DNA of 64,000 bases from Pseudomonadota bacterium (GCA_023457435.1 JAEWLS010000001.1:1-64000); one strand, 5' to 3'; counted from the first letter of the stretch, positions 1 through 8,630 are shown. The notes: generated by a model from the sequence alone, not told the origin. Translations and numbers: made by a program.

Positions 1-126
1 GGCGACAATCTGTCGGTCGACGTGGCGCTGATCGTGCCGATCGCCATGGAGGAGAAGCTGCGCTTCGCAATCCGCGAAGGCGGCCGGACCGTCGGCTCCG
101 GCATCGTCGCCAGCATCACGGAATAA
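1..126 (+). CDS. tuf: Elongation factor Tu, 3' end (partial)
   Basis: The frame is open from base 1 and encodes the last 41 residues of EF-Tu, the GTPase that brings aminoacyl-tRNA to the ribosome. The stretch IVPIAMEEKLRFAIREGG and the ending ASITE are the typical EF-Tu C-terminal beta-barrel. The stop is TAA at 124-126. The gene sits directly upstream of tRNA-Trp, as in many alphaproteobacteria, where this copy (often called tufB) precedes trnW, secE and nusG. The 5' part lies outside the window. Confidence 0.96.
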   Translation, partial: GDNLSVDVALIVPIAMEEKLRFAIREGGRTVGSGIVASITE

Positions 127-144
127 CTCCAAGAGCTTTCGGAG

Positions 145-175
145 TGGCGGCCTTCGGGCCGCCATTTCCATTTCC
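145..175 (+). terminator. Rho-independent terminator after tuf
   Basis: A perfect 8-bp GC-rich stem (145-152 with 157-164) closed by a TTCG tetraloop is followed by a T-rich tract with interrupting CC. It begins 18 bases after the tuf stop and probably separates tuf from tRNA-Trp transcription. Confidence 0.75.
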
Positions 176-180
176 GCGGC

Positions 181-209
181 TTGCAGTCCGACGTGGTTCG
201 GACTAGAAG
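181..209 (+). promoter_or_regulatory. Sigma-70-type promoter of tRNA-Trp
   Basis: TTGCAG (181-186) and TAGAAG (204-209) are separated by exactly 17 bases. The -10 box lies 11 bases before the first base of the mature tRNA, so transcription would start just upstream of it. The same -10 word TAGAAG with a 17-base spacer recurs before rpsL, which supports the reading. Inference from sequence only. Confidence 0.55.
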
Positions 210-220
210 CCGCGACCGAT

Positions 221-296
<76 letters not shown>

Positions 297-390
297 GCGC
301 TTCGGTGGCGCTATCCATTTGATGTACAAGCATTTTTTCCGCATTTACAACAGCCTCGCCGGCAGCCCCCAGCCGGCTTCCAAACGGCCG

Positions 391-411
391 TGTCGGCACC
401 GTGTCGGCACC
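391..411 (+). repeat. Left-end paired 10-bp direct repeats (putative integrase arm sites)
   Basis: TGTCGGCACC occurs at 391-400 and 402-411, an 11-bp period or about one helical turn. The same pair with the same spacing and orientation occurs at 45081-45101 near the other end. Tyrosine integrases with an N-terminal arm-binding domain bind such repeats beside the core site. Both pairs lie about 95-120 bp inside the 45-bp repeats. Confidence 0.65.
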
Positions 412-529
412 GACGCATACCGCGCGGCGGGAAAATCGTGAGTCGCCAAGGCTTCACACGGGTCGGCGGAAATGCGAATGGGCCGGACATCAGCCATGCC
501 CGACCCATTCTCAACGTCCTGATTGTTGG

Positions 530-880
530 CTAGTCGTTCGGGCCAATTGGTGGTTCACCGTTCTTGTTAACCGGCGGAACGTTCACCGACGTCCGGGGTC
601 GTGGGTGCTTGGGGGTGGCATAGGAACCCTGGGCTAGCGGAGCCGTCGTTGACTTGTTGCGTGGCAGGTACTCCGACGTCGAATGGAACCGGCGGCCTGT
701 TCGGTAGGTATCGAGAGCAGGGCGCTCGTACATGATGCGTCGTGGACTCAGACGGATGAATTCCGGACCCTCGCCCGTTCCTCGCCACTTGTGCAGGGTC
801 GATGGAGCTAGCCCCAAATAGTAAGCGGCCTGCGCCGTGTTCATCAGGCGGGTTGCCGGTTCGGTTGCAGAGTTGCTCAT
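530..880 (-). CDS. AlpA/MerR-like helix-turn-helix protein, putative excisionase
   Basis: A 116-aa protein. Residues 14-55 form a typical AlpA/HTH_17 winged helix (MNTAQAAYYLGLAPSTLHKW then a short wing), the fold of excisionases and of the phage P4 regulator AlpA. The C-terminal half is low-complexity and proline-rich. The start is supported by GGGAGTGCC just upstream of the ATG. It lies close to attL and is read toward it, so it probably directs excision or controls the integrase, although the integrase is at the opposite end of the integrated element. The HTH is clear; the excisionase role is inferred from position. Confidence 0.65.
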   Translation of the reverse strand: MSNSATEPATRLMNTAQAAYYLGLAPSTLHKWRGTGEGPEFIRLSPRRIMYERPALDTYRTGRRFHSTSEYLPRNKSTTAPLAQGSYATPKHPRPRTSVNVPPVNKNGEPPIGPND

Positions 881-1525
881 GGCACTCCCTTTCTAAGGCA
901 TGGTCGTACTGGCTGTGCATGGAAGAGGTCGTGATTCTCGGCTTCGTCGGCCGCACGTCAGGGACCTGCCTCCATTGTAAACCGGCCGTTGGATGCGTCT
1001 GCGCCAAAGCAGAGCGAGGTCGCATGCCGGACACGATCGTGGACCGTGCGCACCGTAGTCGCTATTGGCGCTCGGCGGCGAACGTGCGTTAGCCAGACGG
1101 CTGGGTGGCCATCTAGCGATGCGACTACGATCTTGGAGCGGCTGTCAGTGGCGCTCGAGGCAAACCCGCTCGACCTGTCTCTTCTCTGCTGGTCGGGAAG
1201 GAGAGCCGTCAAGCGGACGACCGAGACGGGTGGCACGGCCGCGCGGCCTGATCGGTGTCCCGCCTCCGTTGTGGGACTGCCGTCCTGCAATGTTCTCTTG
1301 CGGCTCATGTGCCTCCCCACCTCTCACTCTTTGACACTAATCTGGTAAGCGGCATCCGCAACGTAAGCGCATAGCGGCGCTTGATTTCAATACCTAAAAT
1401 ATAACGGTATCCCGAAGGGCTGCCTGATGGGGATGTCTTCATCAATGGCCTGTTGATCTCTTACGAGTGACCCAGGTGCGCGCTAGATCAACATTTTGTA
1501 GGGGAAGAGTGTATTTATTTCGATT
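881..1525. other. Non-coding or decayed stretch; possible XRE regulator remnant
   Basis: About 645 bp with no convincing gene. On the plus strand near 1060-1185 three frames together resemble a broken XRE helix-turn-helix gene: AIGARRR, then LARRLG in another frame, then TTILERLSVALEANPLDL, which looks like the end of an XRE domain. No intact start or continuous frame joins them. Bases 1370-1560 are visibly AT-richer than the surroundings, which may mark a promoter or regulatory zone. Confidence 0.3.
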
Positions 1526-1717
1526 CTAGTCCTTGTAGATCATTGTCTCGAATTCTTGAACGAATGCTTGGGGTGGTATGGATTCAGTCGGCTGCAGGCG
1601 AGGCGCGCTGACGGCTTGTGGGGCAGGCCTCCTAAAGGACTCGAGGTCGCTCCGAGATCGCCGTGCGACGACACGGCTCTCCGCCGGCACCTCCTTGAAA
1701 GCGCTTAGGATTCGCAT
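1526..1717 (-). CDS. Small hypothetical protein
   Basis: A 63-aa frame with no recognised motif, rich in Arg, Ser and Pro, beginning MRILSAFKEV and ending in an acidic tail. A G-rich stretch (GGGGGCC) lies at a suitable distance before the ATG. It lies between the peptidase operon and the AlpA-like gene, in the same orientation, and might be part of that leftward transcription unit. Nothing else supports it, so it is a weak call. Confidence 0.3.
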   Translation of the reverse strand: MRILSAFKEVPAESRVVARRSRSDLESFRRPAPQAVSAPRLQPTESIPPQAFVQEFETMIYKD

Positions 1718-1809
1718 GCGAGGCCCCCACCACTAGATCTTGTGGCGGGGAGGCAACCGTGTGAGCAGCAGGGTGGTCGGCTTCCCTCGCCCAATCTCGA
1801 CGTTAAGCA

Positions 1810-2604
1810 TCACTCACGTTTTCGGCGTCGGGGCTCCTCATCGATGCCGGCGCTGCTTCGGCCGAGGTCTTCCCGCAGCGAATCCAGCATCGTTTCGAGT
1901 TCCAGTCCCTCCAGCACCGCGTGTTCGATCACGGCCTTTGCGACCTTTCGGACGGATGGTTCGTGGCTCCGGATCAGCTGTCTTGCTGCCGCATAGGCTG
2001 AGTCGAGACGCTCGCTGACGTGGCTCGCGATCTCGGGTCGGGCGATCAGCATCGGGCCGAGCGTCGCGGCGTTTCGATGGAGGAGAGGTGTGTGCGCGCC
2101 GAAGCCGAACGACACCTCCATCTGCAGCGCCAGATCGGTGGCGCGGGCGAGGTCGCTGTCAGACCCGCCACCCGACCCTGCGACGCAGGAGCCGAGCAGT
2201 ACCTCTTCCGCCGCACGCCCGGCGAGCATGGCGACGAGCTGCGAGGACAGGAACGCTTCGGTCTCCGCCACCTCGGCAGGTGCCTCGCTCATCACCATGC
2301 CGCCGGTCGGGCCGTCGATCGAGACCGACCTGATCGTTCCGAGGCCGAGCGCGACGCGCGCGACGACATGTCCGGCTTCGTGCAGGGCCATCCGCCATCG
2401 CAGGCTCTCTGGTCTGGTGGGGAGTGATGCTGACAGCAATCCGTCCACGTCCGACCAGTGGAGGCCACGGCGCTCCCGCCGTGCCTTCTGTCGCGCCTCG
2501 CGCACGATCCTCTCTATATCGGCACCGCTCATGCCAACCGCCTTACGTGCAAGGGCACGCAGCACGGCATCGGTGGCCGAAGCTTCTCCTGTGTAGATGT
2601 TCAT
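1810..2604 (-). CDS. FtsH-like M41 zinc peptidase with AAA lid but no ATPase core
   Basis: A 264-aa protein. The zinc site HEAGH is at residues 75-79, followed about 70 residues later by the SDSDLARATD segment, which supplies the third ligand as in FtsH. Before it, around residues 10-60, is the small helical AAA lid (GMSGADIERIVREARQKA). The Walker A/B core that precedes this in FtsH is absent, as are membrane segments. The start chosen here has a strong GGAGGG eight bases upstream; an ATG five codons earlier has none. The missing ATPase core is found in the gene ending at 3024, so the two probably work as a split AAA+ protease. Confidence 0.8.
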   Translation of the reverse strand: MNIYTGEASATDAVLRALARKAVGMSGADIERIVREARQKARRERRGLHWSDVDGLLSASLPTRPESLRWRMALHEAGHVVARVALGLGTIRSVSIDGPTGGMVMSEAPAEVAETEAFLSSQLVAMLAGRAAEEVLLGSCVAGSGGGSDSDLARATDLALQMEVSFGFGAHTPLLHRNAATLGPMLIARPEIASHVSERLDSAYAAARQLIRSHEPSVRKVAKAVIEHAVLEGLELETMLDSLREDLGRSSAGIDEEPRRRKRE

Positions 2605-2671
2605 CTGGCTGCCCTCCATTCGTTCGGGCGTGTCTTTCGGTTGCAGCGTGCTGGTTGGTCAGGGTGTGCGG

Positions 2672-3022
2672 TCACGGCGCCCGGGACGGGAGAAGGCCGC
2701 CCTCGGCCGGTTCTCCGAGGCGATACCAGCGCGACAGGGTGCGCGCCCACGCGCCGTCCGAGGACAACAGCCACAGGTCAGACGTGTGGATCGGCCTGTC
2801 ATGGCCGGTAAGTTTTGGATGGCCCGTCGACAGCCCTACGAGGCATGGCGCCGGGCGGACGGCAAGCCTCCATTGATCAAGGAGCGGCGGTTCCAGAGCC
2901 AGTTCGCCGACGGCCGCGCCATCGCGCAGTAACCGCATGTCTGCGACCAGGCGGGAGAGCCGCTCATAGTGGTAATCGAACCCTGGAGAGCGTGCGACCT
3001 CGCGCGGATCGAACGTGATCAT
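2672..3022 (-). CDS. Small protein between AAA ATPase and M41 peptidase
   Basis: A 116-aa protein starting MITFDPREVARSPGFDYHYE, with a Trp-rich C-terminal part. It begins one base after the stop of the AAA ATPase gene and ends 67 bases before the peptidase gene, so it is almost certainly co-transcribed with both. It resembles in outline the small DUF6634-type proteins of rhizobial mobile regions, but I cannot confirm the family. An adaptor or regulator role for the split protease is only inferred from its position. Confidence 0.65.
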   Translation of the reverse strand: MITFDPREVARSPGFDYHYERLSRLVADMRLLRDGAAVGELALEPPLLDQWRLAVRPAPCLVGLSTGHPKLTGHDRPIHTSDLWLLSSDGAWARTLSRWYRLGEPAEGGLLPSRAP

Positions 3023-3023
3023 C

Positions 3024-4970
3024 TCAGCGGACCTCTTCCGTGGCAGGCGTTGCGATCTCCGGCATGTTCGCCGGCGATCCACCCCGAGACGGTGCGATGC
3101 CTGCAACCGGGGCGTTCGCTACGACGGCCTCGAGATCGTGCTTCAGGTGATGGCGCAGGATGCCGACCAGTGCGTCGGTATCCGGCGGCGGGATCGCGAT
3201 ATGCGTCTCCAGCCGTCCCGAGCGCAGCAGAGCGGGATCAATCATCTCCGGGTGGTTGGTTGCCGCCACGATGATCACGCCGGTGGATCGAGCCGCGCCG
3301 TCGAGCAGTTCGAGAGCACGGTTGATCACGCCGTTGGTGTATTCGACCCACTCGCCGCGCTGCCTGCGCGTTCCGATCCCGTCGAGTTCGTCGATGAAGA
3401 GGATCGACGGCTTCAACGCCTCTGCCTCGGCGAAGGCAGCCTTCATGCGCTTCAGGACGTCGCCGAAGTAGCCCGGCTCCATCCAGGTCGCGACCGACGT
3501 CGCGATCAGCGGCACCTGCAGGCTGTTGCACAGCGCCTTGGCGAACGTCGTCTTTCCCGTGCCGGGCGGCCCTGACAGCAGGAGCTTGGCGCTCATCTCC
3601 TCCCAGGCCAGATCGCCGCCGCGCCAGAGGTCGAGATCGGCCTTGAGCGCGAGCGCCCATCGGGTCGCGTCGCCATAGCCCGAGAGCATCTCGACGCGGG
3701 GGATGAAGCGATCGCTCTCGGTGCCAGCACCGGTGACCGTGACTGGCGCGGGCCTTATGATTTCGCTGCCCGAGCCGGGATCGCCGCGACCTGCCTTGGT
3801 GGTTCGCTTTTCCGTATAAGAGCTCTTGCGAGCCTCCCCGGAACCAGCCGCCACGGTTCGTGCTTCAGCGCCGGCGGTCCTCAATTCTGCGATCTGCATG
3901 AGCACGTTGGCGGCCCGGTCGGGGCTGACGCCGGGCCGGATGGCCATCGCCAGGTCGGCGACCGTCAACTGTGCACAGGACACGTCCGACAACGGAGCGG
4001 CCGGCCTCTCGCCGAGCACTTCGACGATCAACCTCCGAACAAGGTCGGCGTCGAGCGGTCCGGTCGACAGCTGTAGCTGCGCGGCTGACTTCAATCGTTC
4101 AGGCAGTCGATCGGCATCCTCGGCTACGCCCAGGATAGGGCAATCCGCGAACGCCGTCTGGTCGATGAGCCTGTCGACATGATCCGGATCGTCCGAGTCG
4201 TGCTTGGTGCCGGCGAACACGGCGACCTGAGAGTGTTGTGGTGCCCGGCCGCTGAAGCGCACCGTGCTCCGGTTGCCAAGCTCGTGGAACGTCGCCAGCG
4301 CAACCGCGCCGGAGAGGATTTGTCCTTCCCGCAGCAGATGAAGGAAGCAGCGTTCGAAGCCGGGAACAGATGCAACGATGGAGACTACCGGGCAAGGCGC
4401 GCGCAGGCTGGTGATGATGTCCGCCAGCGACATGCCGCTTTCCGTGACGGAGCGGGCGAGCAGCAGCACCGTGGCGACCTCGGCTGCGTGAGGGCGACCG
4501 GCGGCGCGACGCACCTCCATCATGAGTTTGGCGGTAAGTCGTCCGTGACGTGCGGCATCCAGCTGAGCCGGCCCCGATCCACGCGAAGCGGCTCGGCTTG
4601 CGCGCTTCTTTGGATTAGGAGCAAGTTCGTTATCGCGCTCGATGCGGTAAATGTATTCGTCGTCATCATCGCTGATCGAGGCCGCCGCGGCAGACCCCGG
4701 CGCGTGGGTCGATGCGAACCGCCGCATCAACAGCTCGATCTCTCGCCTGGTCTTCGCGAACATGCGCGGGTGTGCGATGAGCCTGCGCGTCTGGACGCCA
4801 TCGACCTGCGAGACCGTCGGAAGCAGAATCTCGTCATCAACTGCCCGATCGATTGCCTGCTTCTCCAGCCTGCGCCGCAGCCGTCGGATGAGATGCCTGG
4901 CAAGGCGCTCGTGATCGGGAGCGCGCTCGGCCGAAGGCGGAGCGATGGGAGTGGCCAACCGCGCGCTCAT
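3024..4970 (-). CDS. AAA+ ATPase (FtsH/VCP-like core) of a split protease operon
   Basis: A 648-aa protein. The C-terminal third holds a classic AAA core: Walker A GPPGTGKT near residue 464, Walker B ILFIDELDG near 522, sensor-1 VAATNHPEMIDPALLRSGR and arginine-finger region. After the core it ends within about 50 residues without the helical lid, which is instead encoded by the M41 peptidase gene downstream. Residues about 150-370 may be a second, degenerate ATPase-like domain without a Walker A. The start ATG overlaps the upstream gene by four bases (ATGA), indicating translational coupling. The open frame extends further upstream but that is a shadow of the previous gene. Confidence 0.85.
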   Translation of the reverse strand: MSARLATPIAPPSAERAPDHERLARHLIRRLRRRLEKQAIDRAVDDEILLPTVSQVDGVQTRRLIAHPRMFAKTRREIELLMRRFASTHAPGSAAAASISDDDDEYIYRIERDNELAPNPKKRASRAASRGSGPAQLDAARHGRLTAKLMMEVRRAAGRPHAAEVATVLLLARSVTESGMSLADIITSLRAPCPVVSIVASVPGFERCFLHLLREGQILSGAVALATFHELGNRSTVRFSGRAPQHSQVAVFAGTKHDSDDPDHVDRLIDQTAFADCPILGVAEDADRLPERLKSAAQLQLSTGPLDADLVRRLIVEVLGERPAAPLSDVSCAQLTVADLAMAIRPGVSPDRAANVLMQIAELRTAGAEARTVAAGSGEARKSSYTEKRTTKAGRGDPGSGSEIIRPAPVTVTGAGTESDRFIPRVEMLSGYGDATRWALALKADLDLWRGGDLAWEEMSAKLLLSGPPGTGKTTFAKALCNSLQVPLIATSVATWMEPGYFGDVLKRMKAAFAEAEALKPSILFIDELDGIGTRRQRGEWVEYTNGVINRALELLDGAARSTGVIIVAATNHPEMIDPALLRSGRLETHIAIPPPDTDALVGILRHHLKHDLEAVVANAPVAGIAPSRGGSPANMPEIATPATEEVR

Positions 4971-5398
4971 GTGCCGGACTTCCGGCGCAGCACGCGCTCG
5001 TCGATCAGGTCCAGTCCGACCAGCCAGTTGGCGATGACCCTGCAGGCAGGGTCTCCGGCTTCGATCTGACGCGACAGAAGCTCGGTGACCAGGGCCGGCA
5101 GCGGGCGCTTGCCGTTGCCGGAGATGCGGACATACTGGACCACGATGCTGATCACCACCGCAGGGTCCTCGATCGGACGCCGTGTGCAATCGCACGACGA
5201 CAGCGCGCCCTTGCGGCTGAGCGCGATGCAGGTCGCGGAATGACCGAGCACGCTCTGCAGCTCGTCGGATCCTGCCAGCATGCGCGGCTTGACGTTGGGT
5301 GCGGGCAAGGCACGGCCATCGAATGTCTTGAAGAGGTCCGGGAGCGGGTTTGCCCGGGCTTCGCTTGTTGAGCGGGTAGGCGGTTGCAGCCGACGCAT
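4967..5398 (-). CDS. Unknown protein upstream of AAA ATPase
   Basis: A 143-aa protein with no recognised domain. The middle part has two Cys (SSCDCTRR) and the C-terminal half is predicted helical (LLSRQIEAGDPACRVIANWL). The start has AGGAGA about ten bases upstream. It overlaps the AAA ATPase gene by ATGA, so the two are translationally coupled and probably act together. Function unknown. Confidence 0.65.
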   Translation of the reverse strand: MRRLQPPTRSTSEARANPLPDLFKTFDGRALPAPNVKPRMLAGSDELQSVLGHSATCIALSRKGALSSCDCTRRPIEDPAVVISIVVQYVRISGNGKRPLPALVTELLSRQIEAGDPACRVIANWLVGLDLIDERVLRRKSGT

Positions 5399-5491
5399 GG
5401 GCGCAGGTCTCCTGCCGGATCGGCCATAGCTGCGCGATCCGTTGGGTGGATGGAGGAGGTGTGGAGTGTGTGGGTGGCCGACGGATGCGCG

Positions 5492-6421
5492 CTAGTGCAC
5501 GCCGGTCCTGCGGGCAAAGCCGAACTGGACAGCGGGTGCCGCCATCGGCGCGCGCTCCATGATGGCTGCTCTCGCGCTGGTCACCTGTTCGGCGACGTCG
5601 GCGATGGTGCCGGAGTCTGCAACGGGCGTACTCGATGCCAGCACCCCGCAGCGACGGGCGAGCTCGTCCTGCACGCGACGCGAGAACTGTGCGCGCGCGG
5701 CGCGGACAAACGCCACCGTGCCTTCCGTCTCGAGCAGGGTATCGATCTCGGACAGGCGGAACACACCACGCTCCGGATCGGATGCCTGGTCTGCCGCATC
5801 GACGATGGCAGTCTCCACGCTGACCAGCAGCGGTCCCTGGTGCTCGGCGATCCACTCGGGCGCGATGGCCGCCACCGCCAGCATGCGGAATCGCAACCGG
5901 TCGATCTCCTGCGGGCGGTGGGAGTTCAGCGACCGCTTCACGTCGAGGATGAGGGCCGAGTGTCTCGTGCGGTTCACGATGAACAGGTCGGGTCTGTAGG
6001 TCTCCGACGCATGCACGCGAGAGGGGAAGCGCACGCCCTGGATTTCTTCCGGGGGCGTGCGCATCAGCATCTCCTGCGCGGCCGGCACGATCGGCAGCGG
6101 CTTCGAAGGTACGAGCCTGAGTTCTGGATTGCGGCGGACTGCGGCGGCGATCGCATCCTCGACCAGCCTGCCTTCCTGCATCAGCGCCGCATGACAGAAG
6201 CCGTGGAGCGAAGCGTAGGCGCCGAGTGTGCGATCATCGCGGGTCGCTCCGGCGAGCGCGGACTTCATCGCCTCGTCGACCAGCAGGCCGATGTCGTCGT
6301 CCTCGCAATTCGACGACGCCCTGCCCAGATTGCGCACACGATGGCGGCGGCCGATCAGCCGTGCCGCGACGGTGCCTCGCGTGATCTGTCGCCGGTTGCC
6401 GAGACCTCTGGTGGTGAGCAT
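5492..6421 (-). CDS. Putative PD-(D/E)XK-type nuclease-like protein
   Basis: A 309-aa protein, first gene of the leftward operon. Around residues 143-160 it has YRPDLFIVN, then about ten residues later SALILDVKRS. This spacing of PD and D-x-K with a hydrophobic strand matches the core of PD-(D/E)XK endonucleases. The N-terminal third is basic; the rest is mainly helical. GGAGGG lies upstream of the start. It is followed after 93 bases by the gene coupled to the AAA ATPase. Nuclease activity is inferred from the motif only; it could be a non-catalytic relative. Confidence 0.6.
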   Translation of the reverse strand: MLTTRGLGNRRQITRGTVAARLIGRRHRVRNLGRASSNCEDDDIGLLVDEAMKSALAGATRDDRTLGAYASLHGFCHAALMQEGRLVEDAIAAAVRRNPELRLVPSKPLPIVPAAQEMLMRTPPEEIQGVRFPSRVHASETYRPDLFIVNRTRHSALILDVKRSLNSHRPQEIDRLRFRMLAVAAIAPEWIAEHQGPLLVSVETAIVDAADQASDPERGVFRLSEIDTLLETEGTVAFVRAARAQFSRRVQDELARRCGVLASSTPVADSGTIADVAEQVTSARAAIMERAPMAAPAVQFGFARRTGVH

Positions 6422-6849
6422 GGACGCTTTACCCTCCCGTCATGTTGCCAGTTCGGCGCCTTCCAACGGCGCCATCGCACCCGTGGAGGTTGCCTCTGTT
6501 CACAACCCTTGCGTGAACGGCCGCAACCGATCGGGATCCTATGGGGATCTCAAGCCGGCGCCCGATCGAATGGTTAATTTGCGGGCGCGAGCGCCAGAAC
6601 CGGGCGGTTTGAGGGCGCAAAACGGAACACTACCGGGAGGGTGGATCGATCGATCGTCCTGAGCTCGCAGGCCGGAGGCCGATGAGGTCTGGAACTGGCG
6701 CTGCTCTCGTTTCTCGCCTGGGCTGTCCGGCGCCGGCATCTGCGGTTGACGCCGCCATTAGTGTCTTGATTGACTGCGCGTCCTGCCAACGTGGCGCGCC
6801 ACCGGATTAGTCCGCCATGACGTGGGATCGAGCTCGGGAGACAGCCGCG
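6422..6849. other. Divergent intergenic region of the putative AAA/M41 system
   Basis: About 430 bp between the leftward operon start and the rightward gene at 6850. No gene is supported. It contains a short GATC-type repeat (GATCGATCGATCG, 6643-6655) and probably holds the promoters of both units; no clear -35/-10 pair could be chosen. Confidence 0.4.
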
Positions 6850-8133
6850 ATGGATAGCAAAATGGCCACGTTCTATGGGTCGCTGCGGGACGGCGAACGC
6901 AAGGCGTTGCAGGCGGCAGACGCGCGTCTCGACACAGCGCTGGGCAAGGACACCGAGAGCACCTTTCAGAAGGGCGAGGCCCTCATCAGCGCGCGCGACC
7001 TGGTGCCGGATCAGACCTTCAGTCGATGGTGTTCGTTGCGCTGGCCAGGCCATCGCACCTACGCCTACGCCCATATGCGGGTCGCGGAGCATCTCGGCTC
7101 GTATCGCAAACGTCTGGTCGAGGCGGGCGTCCATCCTTCGACACTGCTCACCTTGGCCTCGCATCCCGATCGGGTCGAAGCGCTGCTTGACCTCTACCTA
7201 GGCAACGCAAGGCCGACACACAGGCAGGCGAAAGCCATGATCCTCGGCCAGCAGAATCGGTCGGCAACTGAAGCCGTACGGCCCGCCGATATCGGCGGTC
7301 TCGCTGGACTGCGTCTTCTCCACGCTGCCAAGAAGAATCATCTCCCCGAAGTCCGGAACAGGATAGAGCGGATCATCGCGGCGATCGAGGATGCACTTGC
7401 TGCACCTCGCCTGCTCAAGGGCAAGCTCGCCGAGACAATCACCATGGAGGCGCGCTGGGCTCAGGTGGAACTCTACAACCTGTGCGCCTTCATCGAGCCA
7501 GCGCCATGGGACAGCAGAAAGCCGACACCGGTCCGCTTCTCGAAGGAAAGTGGCTGGGCGCGGGTAATCGAGATGCTCTTCGACCTCGGCGGCGAGGAAA
7601 GCTGGCCGAGCCAACGCGACTTGCAGAGTTGGCTCACCGACAAGGCGCTGCCGATTCTCATATGGGCCGCACGCGGGGAAGGCGATGTCGGCTTGGTTGC
7701 CGAAGCCCAAGCGGCTTTGACAGAAGCGGAAACCGTTGAGCCTTCGACAGCCGAAGCCGGATCGTCAGATGCCGCAGAAAGCGCAGCTGCGGATCGACGG
7801 GAGGACGTCGCGGGTGCCTCCGTAACGGCACCGACAAGGGTGCCGGGTCCAGAAATTGCGCCTGAGCCAGCCGCTATCGAGTCAACTGCCTCGTTCCTGG
7901 TGTTTCTCCGCAGCTACTGCCGGGACCGGGGATCGCCGATGTGGAAAACGGAAGCGATCCTGAAGGAGACCGCAACCGTCCTCGGCGAGACTTTGAAGGA
8001 CGCCCTGGTCGTCGACGGCTGGCCGAGCGACCGTATCGAGCCACATTCCCTTGCAGCCGCAGCATATCTTGCAAGCCTGCACGATCCGTCAAACCCTATG
8101 GCGGCGCGACGCTTGCCGACTTCTCCTGTCTAA
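6850..8133 (+). CDS. Unknown protein with DUF3102/ParB-like helical N-terminus
   Basis: A 427-aa protein. The first 130 residues (FQKGEALISARDLV, then YAYAHMRVAEHL, then PTHRQAKAMI) resemble the helical DNA-binding style seen in DUF3102 and ParB-like proteins. The middle is helical; residues about 300-345 are an Ala/Glu/Pro-rich linker; a second helical domain follows. The chosen ATG has GGGAG ten bases upstream, better than an ATG eleven codons earlier. It is divergent from the AAA/M41 operon and may be its regulator or a DNA-binding partner. The family match is a visual impression, not verified. Confidence 0.6.
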   Translation: MDSKMATFYGSLRDGERKALQAADARLDTALGKDTESTFQKGEALISARDLVPDQTFSRWCSLRWPGHRTYAYAHMRVAEHLGSYRKRLVEAGVHPSTLLTLASHPDRVEALLDLYLGNARPTHRQAKAMILGQQNRSATEAVRPADIGGLAGLRLLHAAKKNHLPEVRNRIERIIAAIEDALAAPRLLKGKLAETITMEARWAQVELYNLCAFIEPAPWDSRKPTPVRFSKESGWARVIEMLFDLGGEESWPSQRDLQSWLTDKALPILIWAARGEGDVGLVAEAQAALTEAETVEPSTAEAGSSDAAESAAADRREDVAGASVTAPTRVPGPEIAPEPAAIESTASFLVFLRSYCRDRGSPMWKTEAILKETATVLGETLKDALVVDGWPSDRIEPHSLAAAAYLASLHDPSNPMAARRLPTSPV

Positions 8134-8323
8134 GCGCTCGTGGCCGGATTGTAGAAACGTTTCGACAGTCCGGAAGGTGCACAAGCGGACAGTGGAGCCT
8201 TGGATTGGCCTAAGGCGTGTTTGTCGCAGGCACCCAACGCAGTCACCCATCTTCGCGGAGTGAAGGCATCTCCCGACAAGCGCGGGCGGTTTTGGGCGGT
8301 GAGTCGAAGTAGTCCTGTGGCTC
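8134..8323. other. Intergenic, nothing recognised
   Basis: No gene, repeat or clear terminator was seen between the DUF3102-like gene and the weak frame that follows. The stretch forms the border between the left module and the denitrification module. Confidence 0.4.
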
Positions 8324-8521
8324 CTACGCTGTGAGCTCCATTGGGATGGGGTGGTATTCATAGGCGCCGTCCTTGGCGTCGCCCTCCGGAACCCGTTTGC
8401 GTTCCATCGGGGCGGAATACGATGGCGGCTCGCGGGCTCGCAGGTTCGTTAGGATGAGGATCACGCGCTCTGGCCGAGTGATCGAGAATCGGTGACCGCG
8501 GGGCCGGGTTTCAGAGGGCAT
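8324..8521 (-). CDS. Small hypothetical protein
   Basis: A possible 65-aa protein beginning MPSETRPRGHRFSITRPERV and ending in a Tyr/Pro/Met-rich tail. A weak GGATGAG lies before the start. No family recognised and no tight neighbour, so it may be a chance frame. Confidence 0.25.
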   Translation of the reverse strand: MPSETRPRGHRFSITRPERVILILTNLRAREPPSYSAPMERKRVPEGDAKDGAYEYHPIPMELTA

Positions 8522-8630
8522 GCAACTCATCCGGCGCGTCAAGGAGGACAGAAAAACGAATCAGCAGGAGCGCCGTCCTAACACGCAGCTCCTGCCGACC
8601 GCGTCAGAGCGGCCAAGCGGGCCGGCGCTG

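Noticed and set aside
4971..5855. N-terminal extension of the AAA ATPase frame by almost 300 codons
   Set aside because: The region overlaps two other genes with good starts, the extension is Arg/Ala/Gly low complexity, and the ATG at 4970 is coupled by ATGA to the upstream gene.
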